Shown here: positions 50,245 to 63,000 of the stretch, piece by piece
Numbering within the stretch: position 1 is the first letter of the stretch
How the letters are laid out: the number at the start of each line of letters is the position of its first letter
NCBI GenBank assembly: GCA_000231825.2
Contig: JH720299.1
Span: 1,745,848-1,809,847, forward strand
Length of the DNA: 64,000 nucleotides
Source: Tetrahymena elliotti 4EA
Lineage: Eukaryota > Ciliophora > Oligohymenophorea > Hymenostomatida > Tetrahymenidae
Direction of reading: 5' to 3'
Position numbers and translations under genes: made by a program
The notes under the pieces: generated by a model
What the model was told of the DNA's origin: nothing
The model's database searches: none
What the model saw: only the letters and a program-made list of their open reading frames with translations

Positions 50245-53200
50245 TCATACTTCATCATCAATTTGATAAGGTTAATTGTTTCTGTTTATTAAACTCAATT
50301 AATTTAATTTCATAGTAAGTTTTTTTGATGCATTAGAATTAGAAAAGGGGCTAGAAGTGTTGATTTGTAAGTTTAGATCTTAGATGTCTAGCAAATTATA
50401 TTAATTGTTAAAGAATTATTCATTTTTAGGTAGTAAATTCCTTACCTCATAGGTTAAAGATAATTTATCGTTTTCTTATTACTCAGCATTAAATTTAGAA
50501 TTATTCTCTTTTAGTGGGAGCTAATAATTCCTTTTTATTATTATTTAAATATAAATAAAATTAAATAAAAAAAATTACATTTAAATGTTTTCTTTATCAT
50601 CTTGAGAATCTGCAAATGTTTGCAAGTTTTTAACTTATGAATTTGAAATATCAAGGATATTGTTATTTTATCCATTTTCGTTGATGGTTATAAAATTATC
50701 AAGTAGAGTTTCATATTAGTTAACATTATTGATTTATTATTAATTATTTTTATCTTGAATTGTGTCTAGACTTTGATAGTTAAATACTTATTTCAGTAAC
50801 GCTTCACATTTCATTTCATAGGTTTTCTTATTCATGTCTATTTCAAGCAGAAGTAATTCGTTCTTTTTTTACAATTATTTACTTTTTTTAGAAAGATGAT
50901 CAACTCTTATTTGTAGGGTAATATTTTTATTTTTTTCTTCTGATATTTATTTTTTAAGCATTTTATTTTCTTACTAAGATAATTCAAGCTATTTTTAAAT
51001 TAAATCATATTTTAGTTATATATCTTAAATTTTTCCTACAAAAGAATTATTTTACTATTGTAAAAGATCTATTTTATTTTGAGAAAACTCTATTTAGCCA
51101 TTCATTTAATTTTATTACAAATATAAACTTTGAGAAGTTTTATCAAAAAACATTTATTCTTTCTAAATTTAATAGTTATTTTACATATTTGAATTATTTT
51201 CTTTTAATATCTCAGATTAATTAAATGCAATATCACTCAAACTTAAAATATTTTAATTTAAATTGTTTTATTATTAAATTTAATGCTCAAAATTTTAAAT
51301 TGAGTTTTAACAAGCTTGAATTTAAAGGGCAGATTCTTCATGTTACATCTTCATTTAATTCATAAGTATTGCTTTTTGTTTGTAGTTATTTTTAGGGAAA
51401 CTTTAATTTATCATATCAATTTATTAATTATTCTAAAATTTATTTACATTATTGTTAATTGAAAAATCTGCTGATTCCGTTAGAACTCTCTAATTCACTT
51501 AATAATTTGGAAGTGCTTAATCTAATTTAATCGTTTTTTAGTTCTTATTTGATAATTATCCTACTTATTCTGTTTCACATCTTTGATTTTGAATATTATT
51601 TTAATGATTTAATCTTAAATTCTACCATTAATGTTATAAAGAAACTGCATCTTATTTTCTATTTAAATTATTATTTAAGCAAACACTAATACTTCTTCCA
51701 TGCTTTTTATTCTAAGAAGTATTTAAAATTTTATTTTAATCTTCAAATGCATTTTATTTTTCATAATGTATTTATTCAATATGTGAATAGTTATTATTAC
51801 AACTTTCATTATTATTTTCTTAATTTAAAATATTGCTATTGACTGAAGGATAATCAATCTAAAATTTTTATATTTATTAAGAAAATTGATTTATTTATTC
51901 AGCAAGCATTTAGTGCTTTTTGTTAATTGAATTTCTATGTTAATTAGAAATAAAAGAATTTTTATGTGAATTTTATTCAACGTAAATATCTTCTTGCTCG
52001 TTACTAAAGGTATTATTTATTACATTTTTTTCCCTATTTGATAAAATAGCAAACGAAAAGTACTATCCACATTCTATTTATTTCACATATGTATCTTCCA
52101 TATTTATTTAAATTTCTTAAGGATGAGCCTATTATTGATGGCTTGGATGCAACCCTAAACCTAATTCCCCATTTATATTGTGTCCCCATGAATAAGCTCT
52201 CCCTTAATCATCAGTCAAACATATAAAATTATTTCCCTAACTAAATCCTTTCCAGAAAATACTATCACTCTAAATCAACTAAGGCTGATCATAATAACCA
52301 AAGAAAGCAGTTCCCCAAACATATCTATTAAAATAAAATAATTCAACTTTAACTTTTTTTATAAAAATCGAATTTTCATTGAAAATATTTCAACTTATTT
52401 TTTCAAACAAAAACCTTCATCTTTTTTTCAATTATTTTAGAAATATTTCAAATTTTTTTTATTTTTACAATAGCCCTTGAATTTAGAGTTTAAAATAATC
52501 CCTAAAATATTTGGGAATTAAAATATGGGGGGGGATATTTAATTTTATTCTTTTATTTTAGGTTGCTACTATCACATTTAATGTTTTAAAAATGTAGATA
52601 TTTTGAAGTGAGTAAACATCCAAAATGTTTTGTTTTTCAAATTAAAAATAATGTTGAATATTTCAAATCATGAATAAATAAAAATAAATTACATTTTTCC
52701 ATCATCTGTGAGAGCTACTGAAAAAGGAGTATAGCCTGCTTTAACAGATATCACTTTTGAGCTTTAAAAATTTGAAGATATTTATGATTTTAATCTAAAA
52801 TGTATTTTTGTTAGATAAAGACTGGATTTAACATCTTAGCCTATGCCAAGTTGACCAAAATAATTATTTCCACATGTAAATATCTCTCCTTGATCAGTTA
52901 GAAAAACAGAATGATTATCACCACAGCTAACAGATTTTAAGTTTCCTTCAAAAGATGGTAAAGGTATTTAGGCAGGAGAATATTCTACTACTCTTCTTCC
53001 TGTACCAAGTTAACCCTATCTACAATCTCCAAATCCATATGCTTTTTACCCTATAAATAATAAAGTTAATTCAAATTTAGAATAAATTACACTTAATAAT
53101 AAAAACCTGATAGAACTATTGTATTTTTTTTCCCACAGCTTATATTTCTACAACTAAATATCTCTAATTGAGTTGGAGAATAAATATTTTCTTGCTTACC

Positions 53201-53878
53201 AGTTCCTAATTAACCTTCGATTCCTTGTCCCCACATAAATAAAAATCCTCTACTACTTATAGCTCCTGTATGATCTCCACCACAAGAAATTTTAACAATT
53301 GTATGACTTTTTAAATTTGTTGAATATTTTTTAGCTAAAAATTAAGATAAAAATGTCTTTGAATTTCTAATTTTTTTAAATTTACTTTCCTAAAGATTCC
53401 AATAAAACTGGCACAGATCTTGATATAGTTTCCTTTGATCCTATTCCAAGTTAGCCTTACTTATTGCTTCCAATCATAAAAACATTTCCATTATATGCCA
53501 GAAAAGCAGAATGCTCTAAACCGCAAGAAATCTACTAAACTTAAATATTAAAGCAGCAATATTTTGGTGAAAAATAGCGATTTCCTCCTTTTTAATTATT
53601 AATTCTTCTTATATCTTTAACTTTAAAAGTAAATTTACCTTATTGCTTTTATCCCAGACCCAATTATCCTTGAGAATCATCTAAATCAAAAAGCAATTGA
53701 TAGTAAGAATGAATAAACAAAATAAATAATTACATCCCCAAACTAATAATTGTGTTTGATCCTACTAAAATGATCTCTGCTCTTTTTAGCTGCAGTTTTA
53801 TGAATAAATTGACTAAGCTTGTTTGTAGCCATCTTAATATGATGCATTATTTGAACTTTTGTTTGAAGATTTTTACAT
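50245..53878 (-). CDS. RCC1-repeat protein with Q/N-rich coiled-coil tail (976 aa)
   Basis: Seven exons: 53878-53734, 53680-53639, 53539-53386, 53306-53107, 53050-52693, 52324-50579, 50530-50245; phases sum to 977 codons. About residues 35-400 hold RCC1 repeats of the beta-propeller type, with the expected motifs: VWGYDSQGQLGLG, ISCGLEHSAF, GSNKQGQLGIG, ISCGGDHTGAI, WGQGIEGQLGTG, SCGDNHSVFLTDQGEIFTCG, NNYFGQLGIG, YSWGHNINGELGLG. The remaining 570 residues are Gln/Asn-rich, with a heptad-like stretch near 730-850 (LKYDLIQKQLELSQQENKML). RCC1 domains serve as nucleotide-exchange or scaffold modules; with so long a tail this is unlikely to be RCC1 itself, and its partner is unknown. Intron 6 is only 48 nt. 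The start at 53878 gives the only frame joining exon 1 to the propeller. Confidence 0.88.
52527..52534. other. G8 homopolymer inside an RCC1-gene intron
   Basis: Eight consecutive Gs (C8 on the coding strand), striking in a sequence this poor in G/C, within the 368-nt intron 52325-52692. Confidence 0.9.
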
Positions 53879-54265
53879 CCTTTTTAAATATTCCAACAAA
53901 TAGTCTAAAAAACAAATTAATTAATAAATAGATATTTATTATAGATAGATCTTACAAATTCAAATCAAATTTATCATAAAATCTTATTTACTATTCGTTA
54001 ATTTTTTTCATGAACAAAATACAGAAAACATTAAGATAATTTATCTCATTGTCTTTCAAAATTGAAATGTTAATAATTTTCAACATTTAATAAGTCTATT
54101 CTAAATTATTGTTTCAAAAGATTGGAAAACAAATACTCATTTCAAATATGATTTTATTGAAAAAAATACTGAAAAATAAATTAATAAAAATAAAAACCTT
54201 TTTAAATGATAGGTAATATTAATTAATATTTTAGAATATTATTAATCCTAAAAATAAAAAAGAAT
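53879..54265. other. intergenic between RCC1 gene and tRNA-Lys
   Basis: A/T-rich, no open frame. It holds the 5' flank of the RCC1 gene and, at its right end, the T6 terminator of the tRNA. Confidence 0.5.
54256..54261 (-). terminator. Pol III terminator of tRNA-Lys
   Basis: Six As on the plus strand, i.e. T6 on the tRNA strand, four bases after the tRNA 3' end. Confidence 0.7.
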
Positions 54266-54338
54266 CACCCACCGAGGGGCTCGAACCCTCGACCACCAGC
54301 TTAAAAGGCTGGCGCTCTACCGACTGAGCTAGACGGGT
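54266..54338 (-). tRNA. tRNA-Lys (TTT)
   Basis: A complete 73-nt cloverleaf: acceptor ACCCGTC with GGTGGGT (two wobble pairs), D-arm TAGCTCAGTCGGTAGAGC, anticodon arm CCAGC CTTTTAA GCTGG giving anticodon TTT, T-arm GAGGG TTCGAGC CCCTC, discriminator G. Intronless. Confidence 0.96.
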
Positions 54339-55480
54339 TTTATATTAACAATTATATGACTTTAAAAAAACTTTTATGATAAAAAATTAAAAACAAACTA
54401 AATAAATAAAATAAATATTAATCATTAAATATGATGATTATTTGAATTAATTTTTGTTTTTAAATTTAGAAGAATAAATGACAAATTAAAAAAAGAATTC
54501 AAAGGCAAATTAAATTTGTTGTAAATATTTTAATTATTAAAATCTGAATTAAAACTCCCAAAAAATAAAATTTTAGATTTTTAAGTTAGAATAACTAAAT
54601 TAAACCATAGCTAATATCTCATTTTTAATGAAAAATCATTTATCCTTCAAAATAAATCTAAAAATAGTAAAATAATCAAAAGAGAATAACTAAAGTAGTT
54701 TTAATAAAACTTTTTTTAAAAAAAGGTAATAAAAAAACAGATATAGAAAATTTAGATAGACTGATTAACTTAAAACTCCAATATTGAATTACTATTATGA
54801 ATGAATATAACATATAAATCTCTCAAATTGTATGAAACATATCTTTATTCAGTAGATTTTGAGTATTTTTCTCATAAATAAATTGAGAATTAGATAGATG
54901 TCATTAAAAAATTAAAAAATAAAAATCGTAATGTTTGATATTGAGAAAGATAAATAAAATATTATAAGTAATGAGATAATGCAAAAAATAGTTTAAATGA
55001 AAAGCTTGAATTTTGAATTAGTAACTAAATGTTAATAAATTGATTATTTTTAGAGGAGTTAGTTTTAATTTACAAAAAGGAATCTATTACCACGAAATGA
55101 ATGGGTGTATATTAAAAACGGTAATATATTGATTTTTAAGGGTAAATTAATAATATTGATGAATTGATAAGTTAGGAGAATTTATAAAAAAAGAAAACAA
55201 AAACGAAGTATATCAAAATAGACTTAGAAAGCTAGCTAGCTTTTTAGTATTAATATTATTAACTTAATAAATAAATAGAAATCTGAAGATTTCATTTGAA
55301 ATGAAAAATAATTAACAAGTCTTGGTAGAGGAAGACCAAGTTTAAACTTAAGATTAAAATTGTGATGAAGAGAATTGCCTCATTGCAAAAGATGAAAAAG
55401 TTAAATTGCAGGCAAGAAGGAGAGTTGAGCCAACAAAAAGGCCTAAATACCAAAATTATTTTGTTTAAAAAGTTTTAAAA
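54339..55480. other. intergenic, 5' flank of the M16 peptidase gene
   Basis: A/T-rich with no sustained open frame. A perfect 16-base palindrome AAAGCTAGCTAGCTTT lies at 55228-55243. The last 170 bases are less A/T-rich and are probably the 5' leader of the peptidase gene. Confidence 0.45.
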
Positions 55481-58400
55481 ATGAAGAGACCTGAGATTTT
55501 ATTAATAGCTGTTGCTTTAATTTTAACATTTGCGTGGTTTGAAATTGTTTGTTTTGTCAAACATGATCACGATGATATGAAGTTAAAGTTGATTCAAAAG
55601 TAATAAAAGGAATTATCATAAAATAGTTTTATTTAAATGCCTCATTCTTCTAAAAAAACTGAGAGTATTTCTGAAAATATTGATTAATCAGTAGAGTTAA
55701 ATATTTAAAAGAGGGTTTTTAGGAATAAAAAGCATAGCGATGATGATGACGAAGACAACAAAGATAAAAAGGAAATAAATTGGAATAAACTATAAGTAAA
55801 AACAAGTCTTTTAGATAAGAAATAATATAAATTTATGAAATTAAAAAATGGAATCAAAGTTCTTTTAATCAGTGATTAAGACACTACTTAAAGTTATGCC
55901 GCTTTAGATGTTAAAATAGGCTCTTGGTATGAAAATATTCCTGGATTGGCTCACTTCTTGGAACATATGAAATTCATTGCAACTAATGATTTCGCCCATA
56001 AATCTGGTGAATTTGACTTCTTTCTTGCAGATAACTAAGGAAGTTCTAATGCGTAAAATAATAAATCAATAAAATATGACATTTTTATACTTTTTCATTC
56101 AAAAAAAACAAAAAAACAAAATACCATTAAAAAATTAAAAAATAAATGAAATTATTAATAAATTATTTTTGTTAAATATTGATTTAAAATTAAAATAGAT
56201 ACACAGATGCAATACACACAAATTATCATTACTAGATAAGTTCACTTTCTTTTGAAGAATCTTTGAAGTATTTTAGCTATATGTTTAACAAATCTGTATT
56301 TAATCGAGATTACACTTTGAAAGAAATTAATGCAGTTAATAGTGAATTTGTAAATACTTTATCTAATGATAAGTGGAAAACTTAGTATGTTCTTACTTTT
56401 CTTTCTAAGAAGAACACTCCTTACAACTAATTTACTTGTGGTTCAAATGAAAGTCTTATTAGTGTAAATTGTCTCTTATTTAAATTACATTTTAAAACAT
56501 TTATTTTTAAATTTTAGGATAAATTTGATATACTTAAAGAACTTTAAGCTTTCGATGCTAAGTATTCTGCAGATTTGATGTCTCTTGTTTTATACAGCAA
56601 TCATTCAATTGATGATCTTAAGAATTTTGTTGCTAAAAGTGATTTTGATTAAATTCCACTAGCTAAGAATGAACCTCTCAACTTACCAAAACAGCCTTTT
56701 GATGACGTAAATAAATATTTTTCTTTTTTTCATCAAAGCAAAGAAAAGTTAAAGAATCTCTGAAGGTTTGTTTTTTATTAAAATTTCTTTGAAATAAAAA
56801 ATAGGATGTTTACAAAAAGATCTACAAAGTAAAGTTAGAAAAATAAGAATATAAAACACTTTAATTATGTGTGTTTATAGATAATAATGATTTTAAAGAG
56901 AGACATGATTTTAATAGTTACTTTACTGATGTTTTGTCAAGTTCAGAATAGGGTGCTTTCTATCAATAAATGAAAGAAAAGAATTATATTTCGAGCATCG
57001 AATTTGGAAGAATTTAAAGATCTGAAGACTTTAATGCTTTTATGATAGAAATAAATTTGACTGATGATGGTTATTAAAATTTAGAAGAAGTGATTAGATC
57101 TTACTTTGTATTTATCTAGGAATTCAAAGAAAATGTTTAAAAAGATAATTTCGAACAAAAGAAACACTTTTAAAAATTGTTGTTTTAATATGATTCTATT
57201 GAAGGTATTGATGAGGATAGAATTTCTGATTTTGCAGAATACATCAATTATTCAAAGGAACCTTAATATTTGCTCTTCCAATCAAGATATAAAAATTTTA
57301 GAAAGAAAGACTTCTAAGCGTATTTAGATTAAATAGGAGACATTAGAAAAAACTTGATTTTAATTTCAAGTAATAACTTTGAAAATGTCAAAATCAACTC
57401 AAAAATCATCCCAAATATCATCGACAACCATTTCACTCAAGGGTAAGAATACTTCAACACATTCTACGATGTTGTTATTGAATTCACAGATGAATAAATT
57501 GATTATTTGACTAAGAAATAGCCAGAAGAACCCTAGTTCCTTTTCACCCTTGATCTTTCACTTGCCCCCAAAGGTGAAATAAAAATCTATGATGCCGAAA
57601 ACGATGATTCCTCTCAGATTGCTAAGAAAGTAGATTTACCTGATTTAGATACAAAGATTCCAACATTTGATTTTAATTCCCAAGGTAAAATTTAGTGTTC
57701 GAATATTATTTTCTAATGAATTTTCAATTTCCAAAAAAGAATATTCAGAGGATCCTTTTAAAAGAAATGATAACAGTAGTTTATCCAAGTTTGGATTTAC
57801 TGAGTAGAAATGGTAGAAATTATTGGAAGAAAAGAATTAAGATAACAAGTTCACTCCAGTTTTGGTTATTAATAATGAGAATATAAACAGTTTTGTCATG
57901 ATCAATTTTGATAAGAATGAGCCTTAAACAGTTTGCAAATTAAAGTTAGTCAATAAAAATAAAGGATTATTTAGTAATGATGAATAGATTTTTAATTCTC
58001 TCTTTATGACTGCATACATGAGACACTTAGAGGATTAATTTGCATCTGCATTTGAATCTAATTACGGAATTTCATTTTCAGTTAAAGAAAAAGGTATTTC
58101 AAAAGTTTCATTTTTTATTTTTTATTTCAAGTTTATTTATTAAAAAAGATATTTAAATGTCCACATTTGGATGGAATAGTAAGTTTGAAAAAGTTGCAAG
58201 TGATCTAATGAAAAACATTAAGGAATATAGACCAAGTTAAGAAGAATGGAATGCTGCTTCTGATAATTTAATCTTGGCAATTCAAAAGGATATCTCTGAA
58301 TATCAAATTTTCAAATATGCTTTAAAAGAAACTTTGTTTTCTTTGGTTGAAGACTCATTTGTTTTAAGTAAAGACAGAATTGAATTAATTTAAAAATCTA

Positions 58401-59358
58401 AAATAGAAGATGTTGACAAATATCAAAAAAATCTATTCACAGCAACTAATTTAGATTTCTTGTACAGTGGAAACGTTTCACCTAAACAAGCTATAAAATA
58501 CACTAACACTTTCAAGAATTTATTTGAAATAACCTAAGAAAATCAAGATCAATCTGTTGATAGAAACTTTAACATAGCCAACTTTTCGAATAAATATTAT
58601 GTTTATCAGTAAGAACAAATTAAAATATAATTATTGTGATGATTTATTTATTTATTTTTATTTAAACTAGACAAATTAATGAAATGCCTGATGATGCAAA
58701 CAGTGCAATTATTAATGTTTACTAGATTGGTGAAAGAAATGTCAAGGATTACATTTATCTAAACTTGCTTTAAGATAAGCTTGATAGATTCTTTTTCAAC
58801 TATTTAAGAACTAAAGAAGGTCTTGGTTATATAGCTGGATCTAACATTGTTACTATTGGTTGCGTTGATCACTTAAATGTAATCTTGTAAGGAGACAGAA
58901 AATAACCAAATGAAATTAACTCTTACATCGAAAAGGGATTCAAAAAATTCCATAAAAACTTAGAGGAAGTTACTGAGGAAGAATTCCAAGAATAAATTGC
59001 TAATTTCAAAGCTGGTATTGAAAACCTACCTGTCTCTCTAGAAGATAAAATTACTTACATGTGGTCATAAATTGAAAGAGAAAAGTATGACTTCGATATG
59101 AGATACTATTTCTTAAATTAATTGGAATTTGAAATAACTCTTCAAGGAATGAAAGACTTCTTTAATCTTCACTTGAGAGAAAAAGCTAGCAAACTCAGTA
59201 TTTAAATCTTTTCACAAGCTAAGCCTTATGATCTTAACGATCTATCTATTAAAAATTATGCTAAAAATCTTAAAGAGCCAATACTAATAAAATCAAAGGA
59301 AGATATTGTTCAATTAAATAAAGAATAACCTTACTTTAAGTGCCCCTATAAACCTTGA
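55481..59358 (+). CDS. M16 (insulinase-type) metallopeptidase, membrane-anchored (1135 aa)
   Basis: Seven exons: 55481-56052, 56199-56463, 56518-56706, 56805-57684, 57740-58093, 58149-58608, 58671-59358; phases add to 1136 codons ending TGA. The N-terminus carries a hydrophobic segment (ILLIAVALILTFAWF) that should act as signal anchor, followed by an acidic linker (DDDDEDNKDKK). The catalytic domain has the inverted zinc motif HFLEH at residues 158-162 within PGLAHFLEHMKF, then GSSNAYT and the distal zinc ligand region KEINAVNSEF. The C-terminal half has LRTKEGLGYI, diagnostic of the insulysin (M16A) branch. M16 enzymes enclose and cut short peptides; here the active site should face the lumen or outside. 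All zinc ligands are present, so it is probably active. It converges on the flippase gene. Confidence 0.93.
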
Positions 59359-60050
59359 TCTAATATTGATTTTATAACTCTCTCTAATAATATGATAAAA
59401 TAATTTGTGTTTTTTAATCAATGCTAACTAACTTACCTTTTAATTTCTTTTTCATATTACTATTTTACTTATTTATTTTACATAATTTAAATTATTCCTA
59501 CAATTTTAATCATTAATTATTCACCAATTTTTAATTATTTTATTTGATCAAAATTAATCCAATTTCTCTTAAATAAAATAAAATAGTCTGTTTATTTTCT
59601 AAATTAATCCAATTTCTCTTAAATAAAATAGTCTGTTTATTTTCAAAATTTAACAATTAAAAATAATTTATAAAAAATATTTTGAAAGGGACGAAAAAAA
59701 TATTAATATTTAAAAAATGATAAATTACAATATAAAATTATGATAAATTATGCTAAATTTTAAAGGAACAAATTTTATTTCTAAGCCGGAATTTGCAATA
59801 TAAAGATTACATTTTATTTTTCAATAAATATGATAGTTTTTAAAATTGTCATAATCTTTTGAAATCAGTCAGAAATTATTGTTATGTTGTTATTATAAAT
59901 TTCTATTATAAACTAATTGATTATTAACTATTAAAGGTTTTTTGAAAACAATAAATTGTAAAGAAATTAGTAAAAGAGTTAAATTTTTATTACATTTACT
60001 TTTATATAAACCGTAATAACTAGTTTGTTATTTTTAAGTTCTTTCAGATA
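59359..60050. other. convergent intergenic region
   Basis: Lies between the stops of the M16 peptidase and the flippase. A/T-rich, with one tandem duplication (59551-59645) and no coding signal. Confidence 0.6.
59551..59645. repeat. 45-50 bp tandem duplication
   Basis: 59551-59600 and 59601-59645 share the same sequence beginning AAATTAATCCAATTTCTCTT; the second copy lacks five bases (AAATA). Confidence 0.92.
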
Positions 60051-63000
60051 TCATTTTGGGGAGTCATCTTGTTATGGGTTATTTTAAGAGAATTTACTTT
60101 TAGAAAAATTCTTTTAGGTTTCTTCTATTTTTTACAGTTCTTGATTACCTGTTTGGTATTCTATTTCATTATCCGAGTCAGCTTAAGGTATTTTTATTCC
60201 TTCGTATCTGGTTGCTGGTGGAAGTTCTGAATTTTTTTCAGATTCTATTATATTTATTTTGGTATTTTAATAATTAATATTGAATGTATTCAGCTCTTTA
60301 AGCTATTATGATGTTTCATTTTCATTAAAAAGAATGTTTGTTTTAGGAACAGTTTCTGCTACACTGTCAAATTATTCGTTTCCAATATAGATTTTCTTAC
60401 TATCACCTAAATGAGAAGAAGGCTTTTCTATTTCATCATAGAAAATTCCTCCTTTGTTTGTGTGAATTTTTGATTACAATTATGATTCTTTTTCATAGAC
60501 GCTGATTTTTTTGTTTTATTCTTTTGGGAGTTTATTTATTTTGTTAATATTATTGCTATATTCATTCATTTCATCATCATTGAAGTCTTCATTCTCTTGC
60601 ATAAATGCATGAGTACTAGATTATTTCATTTAATCATTTTGATCACTTGTTGCTGGGCTGTCTTTTTTCTTACTGTCACTTGCAGTATGGCTTTATTAAC
60701 CAAATACTCTTTCTTCATAGTCATCATTAGTTCCAATCAAATTAAGTTAATTTTTATTATTCATTGAATTATGATCATTAATATCACTTTTAATTTCATA
60801 AAATTATTTATTCTTCTAAAATATACCTAATGGATGTTCACTTTCTTCAGCTTTATGTGATATATTTTAAGAAGAATCACTTGATTTTTTAATCATAGTA
60901 TTAGGAGTAACTATAGTAATAAGATTATTATTACTTAATTAATTAGCTGTATGCATATTAGAAATTGGAACATTATTCTGGAATAGATTATTAACTAATA
61001 CTGTATTGCTGTTATTATTTTCTTTACTGGCATTTATCAAACGTCTTGTGCTTTCGTTGTTATTATTATTTGTGTTCTGAACATTTTTAAATGCAATTTA
61101 TTTATTACTTAAAGATACCATATTACTTTATTCACTATGAAGAACACTCTAGTCATTATTTTAAATTGTTATTAAATTTTAGCTTTATGGTTTATTTAAT
61201 TTTTTTCCACTACCTTTATCAACATCATTAATAACTTATTATTTTAAATCAGTAAATTCTATATTAACATTTGTTTTATGTTGCTATTCCGTATTTTATT
61301 ATGAAGAACTTTTTTTTCCAGGTTTGTTCTCTAATTTATTTTCTATTTCTTATGACTTTTTCAAGTGATTTTCAATAATTACTTCATTTTGTTGATGATC
61401 ACCAAAATCAATGTGTAAAGCATTTTCTGGAGTTTTATATGCAACATTGTTATTATTATTGTTTTTAATTTAACTATTGTTAATATTATGATCGCTTTGT
61501 TCATTTTTCATTTTTTTCTCATCATCATTCAGCTTCTTTCTATGATATTGCAAATCATGAACTAATTCTGGATCAAAAATATACTTATAAACTTTAAAAG
61601 CATGCTTAATAATACAAACAAAGGCGACATTTAAAAACAAAGTTAACCAGAATTTCCAATTTCCAATATTTATAACAAGCATCTCTTGCAAAGGACTAGT
61701 AAATAAGTCATATGTGAAAGCAAATGCTGGGAAGAATAAAATCAAACTGACTATAACATATGCAAAGAAAGTAAAAGGGGAAAAGTAAGTTGTATCCATA
61801 AAATTAATTGCCCATACAACACCAACAGTACTGCAATATGAACAAAAGCTCTAATACCACAAACCATCAATTTTACCATCACTCGTCATCATAAAGTTGT
61901 CCTAATAAATAAATAAATAAAATAAATGTATTTTGCTTATTTTATTTAATTTTACCTCATAGTTAATAAAAAATACTGAAAAATAAGTAGTGAGAGAAAG
62001 AATTGCACCCTACAAGAAAGTAATTCCAAATACTCTAAATGAAAAAAGATCTTTTTCTCTAAATACCTTAAAAAGACGTGGCAAATATTTGGCTATATAT
62101 GGAGAACCATAAGGATTTACATCCTATTCAAAGCCTGCAAAATAAACTGGTGCACAAGCTGTAATAATAGAATTGAAGTTAAGTAAATAGCCATCTTCCC
62201 AAAAAGACTACCCAGAATAAGCACAGAAGAACCCAAAATAAAATTGTTAAAGAGTAAAAATAAAATTTTTAAGGAAGAAATAATTAACAAAATAAGAAGT
62301 CCTATATAAATTCCATCTTCCATGAACAAATAAAAGTCTCCACAAAAATCTAAACTACCCGAAATAATAGTCACTACTTAAAGCTGCTTAGTTTCCTTCC
62401 TTTCCAATTATACCTGATTATTTTTAAAATTATTTTTAATATCTCAATAATCTTATTTTTGTTTTTCCAATTAATTTTTTAATGTTTTAATCTTCAAGAT
62501 ACTTATTTTAAATAATAAAATATTGATTTTGCAATTTGTTCTTGAAATTATTTTTTAAACATCATTTTATTTAAAATATTTTAGATTGTCATAAATTATC
62601 GTTTATTTATTTATGACAAAAACTAATCATTTTTATTGATAAAAAGTATCTTAGGATGCGATAAATAATAATAGTAATATATCAATGAGAATATAATATC
62701 TTATCTGTGTTCTATTTTGTTCAAATTGTAAAATGATTTATATAATATTTTGGATATTTAAAGCTTCTTTTTTTTGTAAGCTATTATTTTTTTAAATCAA
62801 CTTTGATTTTGTGAAAATTTTTGAGTATTTTTTGTTTTTAAATTTTGCACTTTAAAGTTTAATTTTTGTTTTTGTTCTTATCAATTTTATTTATTTCTAA
62901 AATAATATTTTCAAATATCTATTTATTAGTTTTTACCAACTCCTATGTCAGCTTCTTGGATCATTGTTACATCGTTACCTCCATCTCCGACAGCTAGACA

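Noticed and set aside
57685..57739. Apparent frameshift in the M16 peptidase gene
   Set aside because: A 55-nt GT...AG intron in phase 1 explains it completely and all phases then sum correctly.
62117..62374. Hydrophobic minus-strand frame that looks like a small membrane protein
   Set aside because: It is the +1 frame of the flippase exon 62413-61957, whose true frame carries the P4 motifs.
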